NCBI RefSeq assembly: GCF_019925205.1
Contig: NC_083562.1
Span: forward strand, 26,908,001 to 26,972,000
Source: Metopolophium dirhodum
Taxonomy: Eukaryota > Arthropoda > Insecta > Hemiptera > Aphididae
Direction: 5' to 3'
Length of the DNA: 64,000 nucleotides
The notes beneath the pieces were generated by a model. It was given only the letters and a program-made list of their open reading frames with translations. It made no database searches and was not told the origin of the DNA. Of the stretch, positions 48,126-60,830 are shown in pieces. Each line of letters begins with the position of its first letter. The stretch's first letter is position 1. Both the position numbers and the translations under genes were made by a program.

Positions 48126-51100
48126 TTAATACTCTAATTGGCGTAGTATAAGTGATTTCAAAAGCCTAGCTTCACAGGTCACATTGTTCAACTCTTTTTT
48201 GCCAGTCGATTCCTCTTCATCGGGCATTGTTGCCACCTCCTTGCCGTGAACTAAAAATTAAAATACAAAATCATAGACAAATCAATATATATTTGTTTGA
48301 TAATGTTAATTGTTAATTAATAATTTCACATATTACAAAGTGTAACAGAATGATCTTACATAATTATATATGAAATAACTTTTGTTCTAATCAATATTTT
48401 AAATTTTTTTCTGCTATATAATTTATAGACGCATGTGCTACAAGTATAGTATTCAATTTTTTAATTTTTAAAACTGAAATTAAAATTTTAAAATTGTATT
48501 AAATATTTTTAGAAGAATTGAAAATAGTAAATTTGTAAATATAATTTTTAGATAAATATTTATTTAAGTCAAGACATTTATTTTTAATAATTTATAATTT
48601 ATAAATTATACAATCCACATAATATGAAATTAGAAATAGTATAATAAGCATAAGTGATGTTTTTTCTATATAATGTGGTGACTTGAATGGTTTGATGGAA
48701 GAATCTAACAGTGAAAGCACTTCGGCGTGATATTTTAAGTAAATTAATTCAAAAAATATCAAGTTTTTTAAAAATATTTTGAAAAAATCTTAAATTATTA
48801 ACAATCCATATTATTTTCATAATTTTTTAACTATTATTTTAACTATTATCAATTTTTCATTTTTTCATTCTTTAGGTTTTTCTGTTACACACTGTGTATA
48901 GTGTGTTACATATATTGTGTTCAACTTACATTCACATTGGTTAAGAAATACTAAACATTCATTGTAAAATGAATCTCTCATGACGATTATGTGTTTTGTC
49001 ATGTTTTCAATCAATGACAACATACATCGTTTAGCATAAAACCTGAAACAATATTGTTAGAAACTTTAAAGGTTCTTAAGAGGATAATTCCCATGCGTAT
49101 GTTGTCTTCATCTTACAAATGGACATCAGAAAATTTTCGTTCACTAGTTCCACTTGTCTATTGTTAGTTTAGATATTAGAGTAAATTGACCTATTATCAA
49201 ACTTTTAGGTAAGAAAATTATTTGAGTTTAAACGTTGGTGATTTTCTTGATATTTTAATTTTAAGAATGGGTGTATGAAATATCACAAATTCAAAATCCT
49301 CATATCTCCCTTAAAAATTAAAATTTCAAATAAAATGCAGACACTTAAACACAGATAATGTTCTTACAATCTTACCTAAAAGTTTGATAGTAGGTTAATT
49401 TACACTTATATCAAAACCAACTATATGCAATAAAAATTTGCCATTTCGCACTTTTATAAGACGGATACAACAAATGCATGGGTAGTATCCTCTCCAATTA
49501 AAATGTTTAAATATTGCTACCAAATGGTATAAGCAAAATACTTATGTTTTAATCTACCATGTGTCCATTCCCAGCTTTTTATTATAAGGTTCTAAACTTT
49601 TAATAACTCTTGAAATCCCAAATTCATAATTTCCTTTTGAGCAGTATAAGGTTCTAAAAATCAGAAATCTTTCACATCACTTTAATTATTAAAAGTTATA
49701 TTTATTTTACCCAATAACTAGATTGACTATACAAAGGTGAAAAACTTTTTTTTCGGGCTCTTGATAATATAGTCGCTCTTCTTCCTTTTCAATTTTTCTC
49801 ATTAACTCTTCAGCTTCTTCGTTCTGTGCAGTCATTATATGAGACACACATAGGTTGGCTAGTACAATGGCACTCACTGACAGAATCTGAAAATAGATAT
49901 TGATCATACATCTACATTTAGTTTAATTTTTTTTTAATGATTAGAATTTATTTCTTTATTAATATGTAATTATATTTACATTATTGTAATTTTTTTTTAC
50001 AATTGGTTCATAAAATGCAATTGCTTCTTTGAATTTTTCTTGCATAAATAAAACATGAGCTACATGTAATCTCCATGTATCATTTTCATTACAGAATTCA
50101 ACGGACTTATAAAATATAGTTTCTGCTTGAGCGTAGTTTTCTAGATCCCAGTAGATTTTTGCTTGGGCCATCGTGACTGGTATAAATCTACGTAGTATTT
50201 AAAAGTAAATTCTAAACAAAGGAGTATCTTATAAATGTATGCATACTTTTCAAGAGTGTTTTCATAATCAAGTAAAGCACTCTTAGCTCTTTTATCATCT
50301 CTGGCTTCTCTTGACTCTTGTACTGATCGTGTGGCTTTACGCAAAGAATCAACTAATTTATTAGCCATATTGTCTAGTTTGCGATATGCTTCATCGGGTG
50401 AAGATTGTTGTGCGATAACAGCATCCACAAATTCCCGTATGTACTAAAAATAATATCAATAAATAATAATGTAAATACATCGTGTCAGACTAAGTATTTG
50501 TTTTTACATTTGATAGATATTTGTCCTTGACTGGTGAATATGTTGAAATGACGTCAGAAGCCAAATCATGGTATCCATGTTTACAGTATAAAATCAATAG
50601 ATTTTGTAATGTTTCTTGCGGATAAGTTGACTGCTGCATGAGGAACTGTAGTTTATGAAACCCTTGTGTAGGTGACATGTCCATCGAACACAATGCCTGG
50701 TTATGCAATGTGACAGAGTCCAATTCCTCTTCCCATCTTGGTGGCATGTCCGTCATTGCTTCCCTTGCACTATCAACTGAAAAAGAAAATGTCAGGATCA
50801 TTTACTGAATATCATTCAAATATATTATTTTTTGTTTTACTGTCGTTCTTTTCAAACTGGATTGCAGCTTTCAAATTGAATGCTTCAACCAATGCTGATT
50901 CATGAAGTGTCAGAGTGTTACCGACACTACGAACTTCAATTCCTTCAGTAGTCATGCCAATCCCCAGTTCAGGGTGTTCTCTTATGCCTCTATCGATAAT
51001 ATCACCTACAAGTAATGAATAATTCTGAATTATTTTACTAATAACAGTTTGTAATATAATCATAAACCTTATACTAATAGACGGGCAATAGTAGCAGTTC

Positions 51101-52408
51101 AAACGATATGATGGAAGGGCGCTGCTGGCAGTACACCGTGTACTGGGCACATGCACGTTTAATGAGTACAGTATTTTTAAAACCGTACCAGATGTAGAGT
51201 ATGATTCTAAGTATAGTATTTGGTACGATAAAATACTATGTATTCTAAGTATAGTATTTGGTATGATAAAATAATATTAATAATAATTAATAATACATAT
51301 TTCTTTAACTTAAAGTCTATTGTCTATGCTTAAACTACATAAGTCACAAAATAAGTACCTATACAATATTATTTTATACAATAGAGATTGTACAGAGTGG
51401 TAAATCTGACATCAAATTTTTCTGCATCACTGTCTCACCGCGGCTCATAGTGCATATGATATACGGAAGGCTCATCTATTAGTATAAGGTCTGTCAATAT
51501 AATATTATTAAAAATCAACCTATGTGTTTCAGTGACGAGGTGAAATCCTTTAGCTTGTAATAGCACAGCGCAACACTGTATGACAATTGGGGCCTGTAGC
51601 CAAGCATTGTTTGTGCATTTAAAAATTTCTGTAATGCTTCTTCATACCGGCTCTCCTAAAATGATTATTTTGTATAGGTCAGTCCTTTAACAATTTATCA
51701 AAATTATTAGCACACCTTGTAAAGAAGGCATCCATAGTTGATGTCTGTGTCCGGATCATCATTAAGACCAGAATTGGTTTCCAACAAAGAACGGGCACCT
51801 GCTATGTCTTCCATGCCATATCTAATTGCAGCAGTTAGTTTTCGAACCTAACACCATAACACAGAATAAATACAAGTACCATAATTACTCACATTGACCA
51901 TACTTTATTTTCATAACCATTTGTAGTAATTCCATTCGCTGCTCTCAGAGCATCTTCATACCGTCCAGCAGAGTAAAGTGATTGAGCATGTTGTAGCTTA
52001 TAATCAGTCTCCTGTGGCCATAGTGCGGCTAGCTGTTCATATATAGTTGATGCATTTTGGAAGTCATCTGTATAATAGTAGCAGTAGGCTAATAAAGATA
52101 AGCCAGGCCTCGTCTGAATTCATTTAAAATTAATAAGTTTAATTTTCTAAAAATATGTATGAACATGTTATTTTTATACTTCACAGTAAGAAATTTACAT
52201 TTCTATTGTTATCAGACATGTTGCTAATGATTTCAATAACATCATTATACTGTTTTTCTTTAATCTATATCATAAAAAAAAATTACAAATTGTGTTTAAA
52301 TAATGTAATAATAATAATACAAATAATCAACTTTTTTTATAGTTTTATTTTTTGATTTACCAATGTGTAAATAACTGTAGTGTAATTTCCATCAGCAATT
52401 TTTGACAT
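48126..52408 (-). CDS. Ttc30: Tetratricopeptide repeat protein 30 / IFT70 (13 exons)
   Basis: Exons in transcript order: 52408-52361, 52264-52199, 52113-51904, 51847-51716, 51655-51520, 51005-50841, 50776-50508, 50443-50247, 50187-49980, 49886-49711, 49653-49558, 49042-48930, 48250-48126. All borders are GT/AG and phases chain: 1941 nt, 646 residues, close to the usual length of about 660. TPR helices run through most of the protein. Family hallmarks: HPELGIGMTTEGIEVRSVGN, DMPPRWEEELDSVTLHNQAL, MAQAKIYWDLENYAQAE, QNEEAEELMRKIEKEEER, LYCSKGNYEFGISRVIKSLE. IFT70 is an IFT-B subunit that carries cargo such as tubulin-modifying enzymes along cilia; in insects it is expected only in ciliated sensory neurons and sperm. 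The start ATG has A at -3. The C terminus differs from vertebrates after NQCEF. Function is by homology. Confidence 0.93.
49076..49501. mobile_element. TTAA-flanked foldback MITE, copy 2, inside a TTC30 intron
   Basis: TTAA at 49076 and 49498. Left end TTAAGAGGATA and right end TATCCTCT mirror each other, and arms of about 170 bp are inverted (CTATTATCAAACTTTTAGGT on the left has a close reverse copy near 49375-49400). Several words match the arms at 31745-32188. It occupies 426 of the 515 bp of the intron between exons 11 and 12. Confidence 0.75.
51006..51519 (-). other. TTC30 intron 5 with a local duplication
   Basis: The words TTCTAAGTATAGTATTTGGT occur at about 51205 and again 38 bp later. 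Otherwise AT-rich without content. Confidence 0.7.
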
Positions 52409-52746
52409 TTTAATTCAATTTTTACAGAAAAAATTAACAATAATACAATAGTAAAACAATAAAAAACAAAACATAATATTCAAAGGTTATGAACCTTATA
52501 GAATATAAAATAACATTATAGAAACATGGCCATCACAAATGTGCATGGTAACAATATAGTAAGTTGTTATGGATACCGTGTCATAACAATATTATAATAA
52601 ATACAATTGAATTTGTAGAATTTGTTGTGTTATCACTTTTTAACAATTAATGGTTTAAAAATAATAATATTCCCTTTTGCAGTCTTATTATCCACATATA
52701 CAATGGTATGAAAAAAAAATTGTTATTTATATATTATAATGATTGT
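52409..52746 (-). promoter_or_regulatory. Short TAPT1-TTC30 intergenic region; probable TTC30 promoter
   Basis: 338 bp between the TAPT1 stop and the TTC30 start, both on the minus strand. It must hold the TAPT1 3' end and, unless TTC30 has a remote leader, its promoter. I see no canonical AATAAA for TAPT1 here. No X-box motif (the RFX site common in cilia genes) was recognised by eye. Confidence 0.45.
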
Positions 52747-55700
52747 TCAAGCTGATTTTGTGCTCAGTGTATCAGCATCTCGAATCATAGATAAGTTTAA
52801 ATCAGAGTCACTATGCGTCAAATCGGATTCCATAATGTCTTCTAATATTTGTGTATTAAGGCATGCCTCCTTTATATCAACCTATAGATATTTAAATAAA
52901 ATAAATAATTGAGATTTATTTTTAAAACTTGATAGGTAGTAATAATGATAGGTAAACTTAATAGGTAATGAAACCTAAATATATATAATAATAAGCTTTT
53001 TAAAAACAGATGTTTATACTAACATTGCTATTAGCAAACATTGGTGTAGGTCCCAATGGCGGCACTTCAATCAGTGGTGAAGGTTTATTTTCTTTGTTGT
53101 CACTCCAAGACTGCTTTTTACGGATTGGTGGTCTCATTGGACTAGTCGCCATGTCTTGACAGCTTATACCATTTATAATGTGATGATTTTTTATTAAAGA
53201 CTAAAAATAAAATAATATTTATTCATTTATTTAAAGTTTCAATACCTCAAGGGGTAAAGATTAATTATAATGTGTGTATTAATAATTTTATGATGTCAAT
53301 TAATATTTTCACAAACCGTTTTGTGGAGGTCTATCAACTTGCAAGCTCTTCCTAGTATATAGACTAGATTAACAATTTTCAATGTGACTAGACATGTAAA
53401 TGTAAAAATGAGTAGAATTATGGAAGCTAGTCTTCCATCAATAGACACACATCTAGTTAGAACCTTAATCATAACTACACCCAGTGGAATTGGGATGAAG
53501 CCCATTCGCCTTGCAACCAAATCCGAGTGATCAGTAAACGCCTGTAAGACAAAATGGTTTAATTAAAAATAAATTCAAAAATTCGGCAAACTATGAATAA
53601 TCACCTTTTTATGACGTGACTGTGCAGTGTCATAAGCAAAGCTCAATACATAGTCACTGTACACTGACAAGTTTATTTCATTGAATCTAGTAATGAATGC
53701 ATGTTTTGTCCAATCAATTAACATTTCCGATATCATGACATACATGCAGTCAAGCATTAACTCCCAAAATGATTCTAAAACAATACAGTAAAATAAAATA
53801 TTTGAAAAAATTACCAGAAAATAAATCTTAATCAAAGAAACAAAAATCAAAACCTTAAATTATTTTACAGACAAACATCACAGATAAAATAAAAACAATA
53901 CATATAGTAATATTATTTAATTTGTTTGAAAAGATAATTTTAGACATTGACACTTTTCTTTTAATTTTTATTCATAAACTAAACTTTAATCTGTTCATAG
54001 TGAAATAATTATTAAATACAAACCACTAGTCCATTGATATTCTTTCATTGTTTGCACTACAACTATTAGTAATAATATGAACAGATGAAACCGTTCACGG
54101 ACATCACTGCACGATAATTGGAACAAGTTTGTTTTGTCAAATTTTTTGAATACACTTCCTTTCAACTCTACAAACTAGTAAAAATCAAAAAAATGTATTC
54201 AGTTATACTATTCCACTCACAATAAAAACATTATTTTTCACATTACATTATTGGACATCATGATTGCTAGTAATGCCTTGTGACTAGAATTAATGGCGAC
54301 ATTCAATGTGGTAGCTTGGCATAATACAAGTATACTGTGTAAAACTGATATTGTATGTCAAGGAGAATTTAAAATTTGTTTTAGAACGTTTACTATGTTG
54401 GTATATAATATTAAAATACCTGAGGTATATTTTTAAAAGGATACAGACATAAAACACAGCAATGATAAAATGTGGTAAAACTCCAAAGTGTTCACGCCGG
54501 CTAGTCTTTGGTTCAGTAGCGGTCCAAAATAATGCATCTAAAATGTCTTGACCAAATGATGAAAATAACCTGTCTCCGACCTTAAGTTGTAAAATATTAT
54601 AAACATTATGTTCATAAATAAAATGTAGTAAACTAAAAGATATTTGATAATTACCTCTAACATATTAAAAAATATATACAACTTAATAACCGATTGGCTT
54701 TTAATTACATGATACATCATTGACGTATCCCATGGTAATAACATCATCGAACATGTTATTAGTACGGCCATCTTTAATAAGTCACATGTCTCTGCTGCAG
54801 ATAATCGTTTTTTTTTACGTTTGTCCCTAAAAAAAATTAACAATGCATTTCAAATAGTTATAACAGTTTGATGATACTTACTTAAATTTTGATAAGGAGC
54901 TACAAATTAATGATTTTAATGCTACTAACGCCCGTAATGGTAGGAATGTATAAACAAATAGGAATGAATCTGCACACTGAAATGTATAATATGTTATATA
55001 CTACATTTAATTATTATAAAACACTAATTGAGGCTTGCATACCTGACAAAAGCCATAGAACATGAATCGTTCTACTTCTAAGGGTATTTTCATAAAAGTA
55101 TACACTTTTTCTCTCCTATCTGAAAATTCTTTTTCGTCATTTTCTAGAGAATAGCCACGCTTAAATTCTACACTGATAAAATCCCACAAGGAACCTAAAA
55201 ATAAAAAAATAAAATAAATATATAATCATTTACATGAATAATTAAATAATATTTTGTGTTGTTTAAAAGTAATAAGTCAGCCTAAAGGTAATAGTGAAAA
55301 ATGTTTAAGAATAACATTAAAATATTATGTTTAATTCAAATTGGAGGGACTTATTCAAAAATTATATTCATAATGTCTCAAATAGTAAAAACTTAGCATT
55401 ACTCTTCAAGATTAATACATAGACTTACATTGATATCTATAATAAATATTGTTTGATTATAGAAAATATTTAATTACCTATAGAGTACAGACAGTAACCG
55501 ATTGATAATAATATATTATAATATATAAAGGTAATATCGAGAGTAATATAATATTTTGGTATGTTTCTACTAGATATACTTTAAAATAGCTATAGTTATA
55601 ATATTTTTGATCACTGAGTATGTTATCACTTATCTGTAATTTGTACATTTTAATGGGTCTTCGATCTATATTTATTTTTAACACCACTTTATTACTATCT

Positions 55701-56192
55701 TAATTATTAAGTTTCACTATTATTATTTCGAAATGTATATTTAATTTTTTTATGCATATCTTGTATAATTGTTGAGCTATCATAGTTTGTTTTCAAAAAC
55801 AATTTAAAGAACATTTAAATTTACTATTTTTTTTATTTTGCAAGTGGAATACATAGTACCTATATGATTACACCGAGTGGAGACAAAAACATGTCAGATA
55901 CAAAGATTTCTTAAACTAAATAGAAAAATTGAATGATAAATAATATAGAATTAAGGATTATGACAGTATGAGTAGGTACTTTCGATTTTTTAGTATTTCA
56001 GTAGTCTCGCATTAATCGCATTTAAAAATTTCACAGGGGACCGTAATTTATAGCGACTGGTAGAACACAAAAGTAAATAGTAAATTGCCAAATACGAATG
56101 AGAATCACAAATCAGGGCGGTTTGAGTCGAGGGGTATGGGCGAACGTACCAGAATTGCTTGATTTCTTGGTGGAGCCCTCGACTTTGCCCAT
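52747..56192 (-). CDS. Tapt1: TAPT1 multipass membrane protein (11 exons)
   Basis: Exons in transcript order: 56192-56150, 55194-55043, 54976-54882, 54826-54655, 54580-54445, 54344-54247, 54174-54024, 53774-53605, 53541-53317, 53200-53024, 52881-52747. Phases chain: 1554 nt, 517 residues. Homology is clear across the core: RGYSLENDEKEFSDRREKVY, MMYHVIKSQSVIKLYIFFNM, GDRLFSSFGQDILDALFWTA, NVAINSSHKALLAIMMSNNF, WTKHAFITRFNEINLSVYSD, VARRMGFIPIPLGVVMIKVL. Hydrophobic segments lie near residues 62-92, 116-132, 185-215, 260-276, 350-367 and 375-400. TAPT1 (transmembrane anterior posterior transformation 1) is linked in vertebrates to skeletal patterning and ciliogenesis; its molecular activity is not settled. 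The short first exon (MGKVEGSTKKSSNS) is supported by GAAATGG context and a GTACGT donor in the right phase; it replaces the long vertebrate N terminus. Confidence 0.92.
55195..56149 (-). other. TAPT1 intron 1
   Basis: 955 bp, AT-rich, donor GTACGT, acceptor TTTTTAG. The open frame at 55478-55687 is not protein-like. Confidence 0.6.
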
Positions 56193-56420
56193 TTCACGAA
56201 TTATGATTAAAACTCGCCTTCACTCTGGTACAGGCTCAACTCGACTAGGCAGTAGGCAGTAGGCGAAGACGACAAACAAACGATGAAGATGGACGCCGTA
56301 TTTAGTCATGAGTGCAACGGCGACCGGGCCACTGCAGCAGTGAGTAGATTAGCAGAAGCAGTCACTCGACCCGCGCGATACTATCATTATCACTGTCGTG
56401 GTTGGAAGCACAATTATATC
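56193..56420 (-). promoter_or_regulatory. Likely TAPT1 5' UTR and promoter
   Basis: The sequence upstream of the start codon is more GC-rich than the surroundings and has a CpG-containing stretch (56310-56375). A direct CAGTAGG duplication lies at 56250-56263. No TATA box is evident. Assignment is by position. Confidence 0.35.
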
Positions 56421-57502
56421 TTAAATCGTGGTTGGAAGTTAGAAGTTGGAAATCGGAAATGTCACGATAGGTTTCTCTAGATGATATGAGTGATAGCACT
56501 TATCCGAAAAATGATAAGGACTCGAAAAATTAATAATGATAAGATATCGAGATATTGAGATGTATTCTGGTATTTTAAATTTTGTACTTTAAACAAAGTG
56601 AAAATTTAGTACATTAAAACGAATAAAACGTGATATCTATCACGAAAACCGAAGCAGTGATAACGCAGTTCTTCATATACCTATAATGCAAATCAGTAAT
56701 ATTGTACGAGCCGCCGTTCAGGAAAACTGCTGAACTGCTCTGAAACCCCCCATACTTGACCAAACATTATGAAACTTTGTACCCTCCACGAGTTGTACCG
56801 TATTTAAATATCATGACAATTTAAAGTGTCTACCTTGAAAACCCAAGTAATTCAGTAATTTTTTCACACATGCAAATCAGTAATATTGTACACGCCGCCG
56901 TTCAGGAAAACTGCTGAACCGCTCTGAAACCACTCATACTTTACCGAAAATATATGGAACTTTGCACACTTCTCTAGTATTTAAATATCGTACAAATTTT
57001 GAGTGTACTCAAAACGCAGTTCAGTAATTTCTTCACACGTCATACAAATCAGTGCCTATGTGCGACATGATAAGAACTCTGTATGTTTTGTTGCATTAAA
57101 AACATTTCTAGGGAATTTACTAAAATAAAGCAACGTATTACACTAGACAGTGACTTAGATCTATCTACATCCCTGAATTTATGATTAAAATTAAAGGTTT
57201 GTCATAGCTTAAGGTTAGCCGTTATTTAAATGTTGAATTTAGCATTGTACAACTCAATAATTTTATAATTTATAATATATTATAAGTGCATTCTTATGAC
57301 AACTGTTCATATATAATATATTGTAATTTGTAAATATGTTTTTAGGGCATTGAATTATCTGCCTACATAGTAATGTGTCTTAACATAATATAATAATATG
57401 TCTTAAGGTCGAGTAACGTGTTTTATAAGATATCAATAAATGCATACCAATGCATATCAGTTGTACCTTTTTGTACATGTAGTGTATTTACATTGTTATA
57501 AG
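56421..57502. other. Intergenic DNA right of TAPT1
   Basis: No gene recognised. It contains the 184-bp-period duplication at 56686-57042; the rest is AT-rich. Confidence 0.6.
56686..57042. repeat. Two-copy direct repeat, period about 184 bp
   Basis: ATGCAAATCAGTAATATTGT begins copies at 56686 and 56870. Both continue with GCCGCCGTTCAGGAAAACTG, a CTGAAACC block and ATTTAAATATC, and both end in CAGTAATTT near TTCACAC. A third start (ATACAAATCAG) at about 57042 is cut short, so this may be a remnant of a longer satellite-like array. Confidence 0.85.
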
Positions 57503-58758
57503 TAGGACTCGGAAGTTGTTGCATTGAAAATCATGAAAATATGCATGCAAAAATCCATTAAAATATTATCAAAAATGCACGAAAATATGGACAAAAAAGT
57601 TATATTCACTGAAATATGTAATTAAATTATTATTTAAATTTAAATGTAATTTAATAAATAATAATTAATAATGTAACTAATACAAAAGTGAATAACAATT
57701 GTGGAATGATTACATATTGTCAGCTCCTCAGAATGTAAAAGAAAAATCTTACTATGCTCGGTTTCATTTAAAATGCCGGAAACAACATTTGCCACATATC
57801 TGTGGCCTGTGGGCTGTGACATCGGTTGTCTCATCTATTGACACCCAAATACATTTATTTTGAACATAGTTCCTAATTTTTTGAAATGTATTTTCAAAAT
57901 ATTTTCATTAACATAACCTTTTCGTAACGTTGTTTCAGTAAGAATATCTTTAAAATATGGATTGGACAATTTATTCAAAAGTATATTGGCTATCAACAAA
58001 GCCTTACATAGGTATATCGTGAAGCGTCCATTATAAATTATTGTGTAAATATTTCACTTGTACAATTTTCAACGCGCTTAAGATTTCTTAAGATGTTGGT
58101 AACAATAAACCTTTTATCCACGCTCACTTTCGTTTCACAAAAATTACAAAACAATACATTTTGGTCTGCTGAAAAAAACATCCGACCCAAATTCTGCAAT
58201 TTATTTTTTAACTAAAACACTCGTTATTTTCTTAGGCATTTTTGATCCGAAATGAATATAAATTCAAAATGTAATGAAATTTACAACAAAAATAAAAATA
58301 AAATATTATGATCGTGCGACGCGCACACGAGACCGCAAGACACGAGACTGATGGACCAATAGATAATGTACCTAGCAGAGTAATGACGGCTCGTAAAGGA
58401 AACTATTTTTTTTAAAAACCAGAAAGTTTTCTTCAAATATCTTATCTTTATTTGACGTTTAACGATAATTATTGGTTTAGATATTGCACAGAAAACTTTT
58501 ACTAGGTATTAGTTTACTAAATCTACTATTAGGTATAAGAAATATTCTACGTTGTACTTAAAATATACCATTTTATATGTATAAAAAAATGTTAATTATT
58601 GTGAAAAAATTGCTGTTTTCATTAAAACCTCAATATATTATGCAATTTTTCTTTGATGCTTTTAAATGCGTTACAACTTGAAACAAATTTCTGTTTTACT
58701 AAATAATTTATTGGACTATTCAATAAAAATATGCAAATTCAATAAGTCCCGAGCCGTA
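57503..58758 (-). mobile_element. hAT-like DNA transposon, internally decayed
   Basis: GTTATAAG is repeated exactly at 57495-57502 and 58759-58766: an 8-bp target duplication, the hAT hallmark. The ends are inverted: left TAGGACTCGGAAGTTGTTG, right (reversed) TACGGCTCGGGACTTATTG. The 1256-bp interior carries a broken transposase-like frame on the minus strand (57640-58239). It is too short for an intact transposon, so internal deletion is likely. Confidence 0.75.
57640..58239 (-). pseudogene. Broken transposase-like frame (zinc-finger N terminus and hAT-like fragment)
   Basis: ATG at 58239 starts MPKKITSVLVKK, then a stop, then a segment with two cysteines (VLFCNFCETKVSVDKRF) of the BED/CGG-binding type seen at the front of hAT-like proteins. 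After further stops and frame changes a readable piece near 57660-57830 contains HRYVANVVSGILN and KIFLLHSEEL, typical of the DUF659/hAT transposase core. Several stops make it non-functional. The family call is from remembered patterns. Confidence 0.6.
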
Positions 58759-58974
58759 GTTATAAGTAAAGACAGGATTTATATTCTCTTAAGACACCTA
58801 AAATATAATGCTAATATTCTCTAAGAAACCTTCAAATATTCTCATTATATTCTCGTAAAAATTTAAAAATATGCAAAAATAATCAATAAACATCAATATA
58901 TTATGCTTTAATATGCATTAAGTTAACAATTAAAATATGAAAAAATGTATAAAGATTTATTAATAATAACATAC

Positions 58975-59520
58975 TTATTTAATCTAAGATGTTTCTTAAA
59001 ATTATTATTTAGATAATTTAAATTTGTAGGTCCTAAATAATCAACAAATTTCTGATCTAGGTATACCTTTTTTTGTATAATTTACATTTAAATCATATCT
59101 TAAAGACTCACGTTTACTTATATTTGGATCCAATTGAGAATGATTTTTTAGTTTGGAGGATATAGAATATTGTTTATACAGCAAATTAAAAGGAAGTACA
59201 CTCAGTTCTTTATAATTATCATTAGTAGACCCGACCCGATCTGTTTTATTAAGGCAGATACGAACAGAACTATTTTGTAATGAAATTAGTGGTTTTAGAG
59301 TTTTTTCAGAGGCACCACACCATATAAGTTATGCCATATAGGTAGTAGAATAGACTGATAAAGTGACGTGTAAACAATTTTCATTATATCTGCAGAGGAG
59401 AGGATTTTGTTGAGACAAAATAGTTTATATACCTACAATAGTTCGTAGGCGCATATTGATATTTAGTAATATTAAAGTTTCATTTCATATTACAATTTAA
59501 TATCAAACCTAAATATCTAG
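58975..59520 (-). pseudogene. Decayed non-LTR retrotransposon reverse-transcriptase tail, piece 1
   Basis: On the minus strand, broken frames spell the end of a LINE reverse transcriptase: KIVYTSLYQSIL, then a degenerate GVW-like box, then words close to KTDRVGSTNDNYKELSVLPF in mixed frames, and YLDQKFVDYLGPTNLNYL near the end. Frameshifts and stops are frequent. Jockey-like by pattern; no ends or target duplication found. Confidence 0.55.
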
Positions 59521-60029
59521 TTTATCTTAATTTAACTAAGTAAATTTAATAATTTGAAAAGTAAAGTAAAGTTAAGTAGGTATGCAAATAACCATAATAA
59601 TTTTTAATCAGTCGATTTAATAAAATAGGTACCTATAACCTTTCTCGAGAAAAAATTAAATCTATAACTTCTATGTACCTAATAATTTATAATGACACGA
59701 ACGACGTCAACCTGATCAATTTAAATTTTAAAATTACTAAATTAACTGATATTTATTTACGCAAAAAATCAAACGTTCGACAATTGACAGTTGAAAAATA
59801 TAAGATCGAGATTATCTAGATATAAATAAAAGGATTGTAGAAATAGATGATATTTTTTTCTATTTATTTTTAAACAATACGTGCTGAGCCTAGTTACAGG
59901 GAAATATAACATAATAACAATAACATGATAACAATAACATGATGTAACTTATAAAATGTAATAACAACAAATGAATATATACATTAAAATACTAAAAATA
60001 TGATGGATCATTATTCATTATTAATATAT

Positions 60030-60830
60030 TATTTCCCATACGCATTATTCTAAAGATTGGCTGGTTCTCGAAATAATTGATGTTGCACTTAGGTATGCAA
60101 ATGGATATATGTAATGAACAGAAGTTACTTCAGTTACAGAACGGGACTTCAAAGTTAATAAAAGAGAGTAGAACAGAAGAGTTAATATAGCCATCAATTA
60201 GTTAGTTGATTACGATTAAGAACTTGGCTCCTATCAGCTAAGGAACATAAATCAAGCTTGTGCATAACTGGATAATAATCATAAGGAGGATGCTCAATAT
60301 TTAAAATAAAAGCTGCATACCTACTCAAGGAATTTGCGTTGAACCCATTCAATTTCTCACTTCCACAAGTAATATAAAGATCCCAAACAATTGCTTCGTA
60401 TTCCAAAATGGACCTTACATAGGCACAATAGGTATAAATACTTTAAGGAAGTTAGTAATTTAAACTCACAACAAATTATTTTAATAAAACCAATAATTTT
60501 TAGGGCTTTGCAACATAAAGTGTCTAAATGAGTATGAAACTTTTATTCACGGTCAAACGTGACCCCTAAGCCAGATACCTAGTACCTATCCCCTTTATTA
60601 ATTTATTATCAACTCGTCAAAGGATTACTATTGATAGAGTATATGAATAGTCAAATCTTTACCGGGATCTATAAAAAGACATTGAGTGACATTTAAAGAA
60701 ATTAAGTTCCAATCCATGAACATTTTCCCAAGACACTAAAGAATTAATATAAATTTGCAATAAACGTCACTAAGTGAATTAATTTTTAAAAATAATTGAA
60801 GATCATTAGCAAAAACAATTATGTTACTGT
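60030..60830 (-). pseudogene. Decayed non-LTR retrotransposon reverse transcriptase, piece 2
   Basis: Minus-strand frames contain a FAND-LQLF box near 60800 (the catalytic FADD/YADD position with N for the first D), LGVTFDRE, CCKALKIIGFIK, then an open piece at 60194-60406 reading LEYEAIVWDLY-like residues and NIEHPPYDYYPVMHKLDLCS, and finally FRIMRMGN. This is the order of a R1/Jockey-type reverse transcriptase C terminus. Stops and the active-site change show it is dead. It differs in sequence from piece 1, so two elements are represented. Confidence 0.65.
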
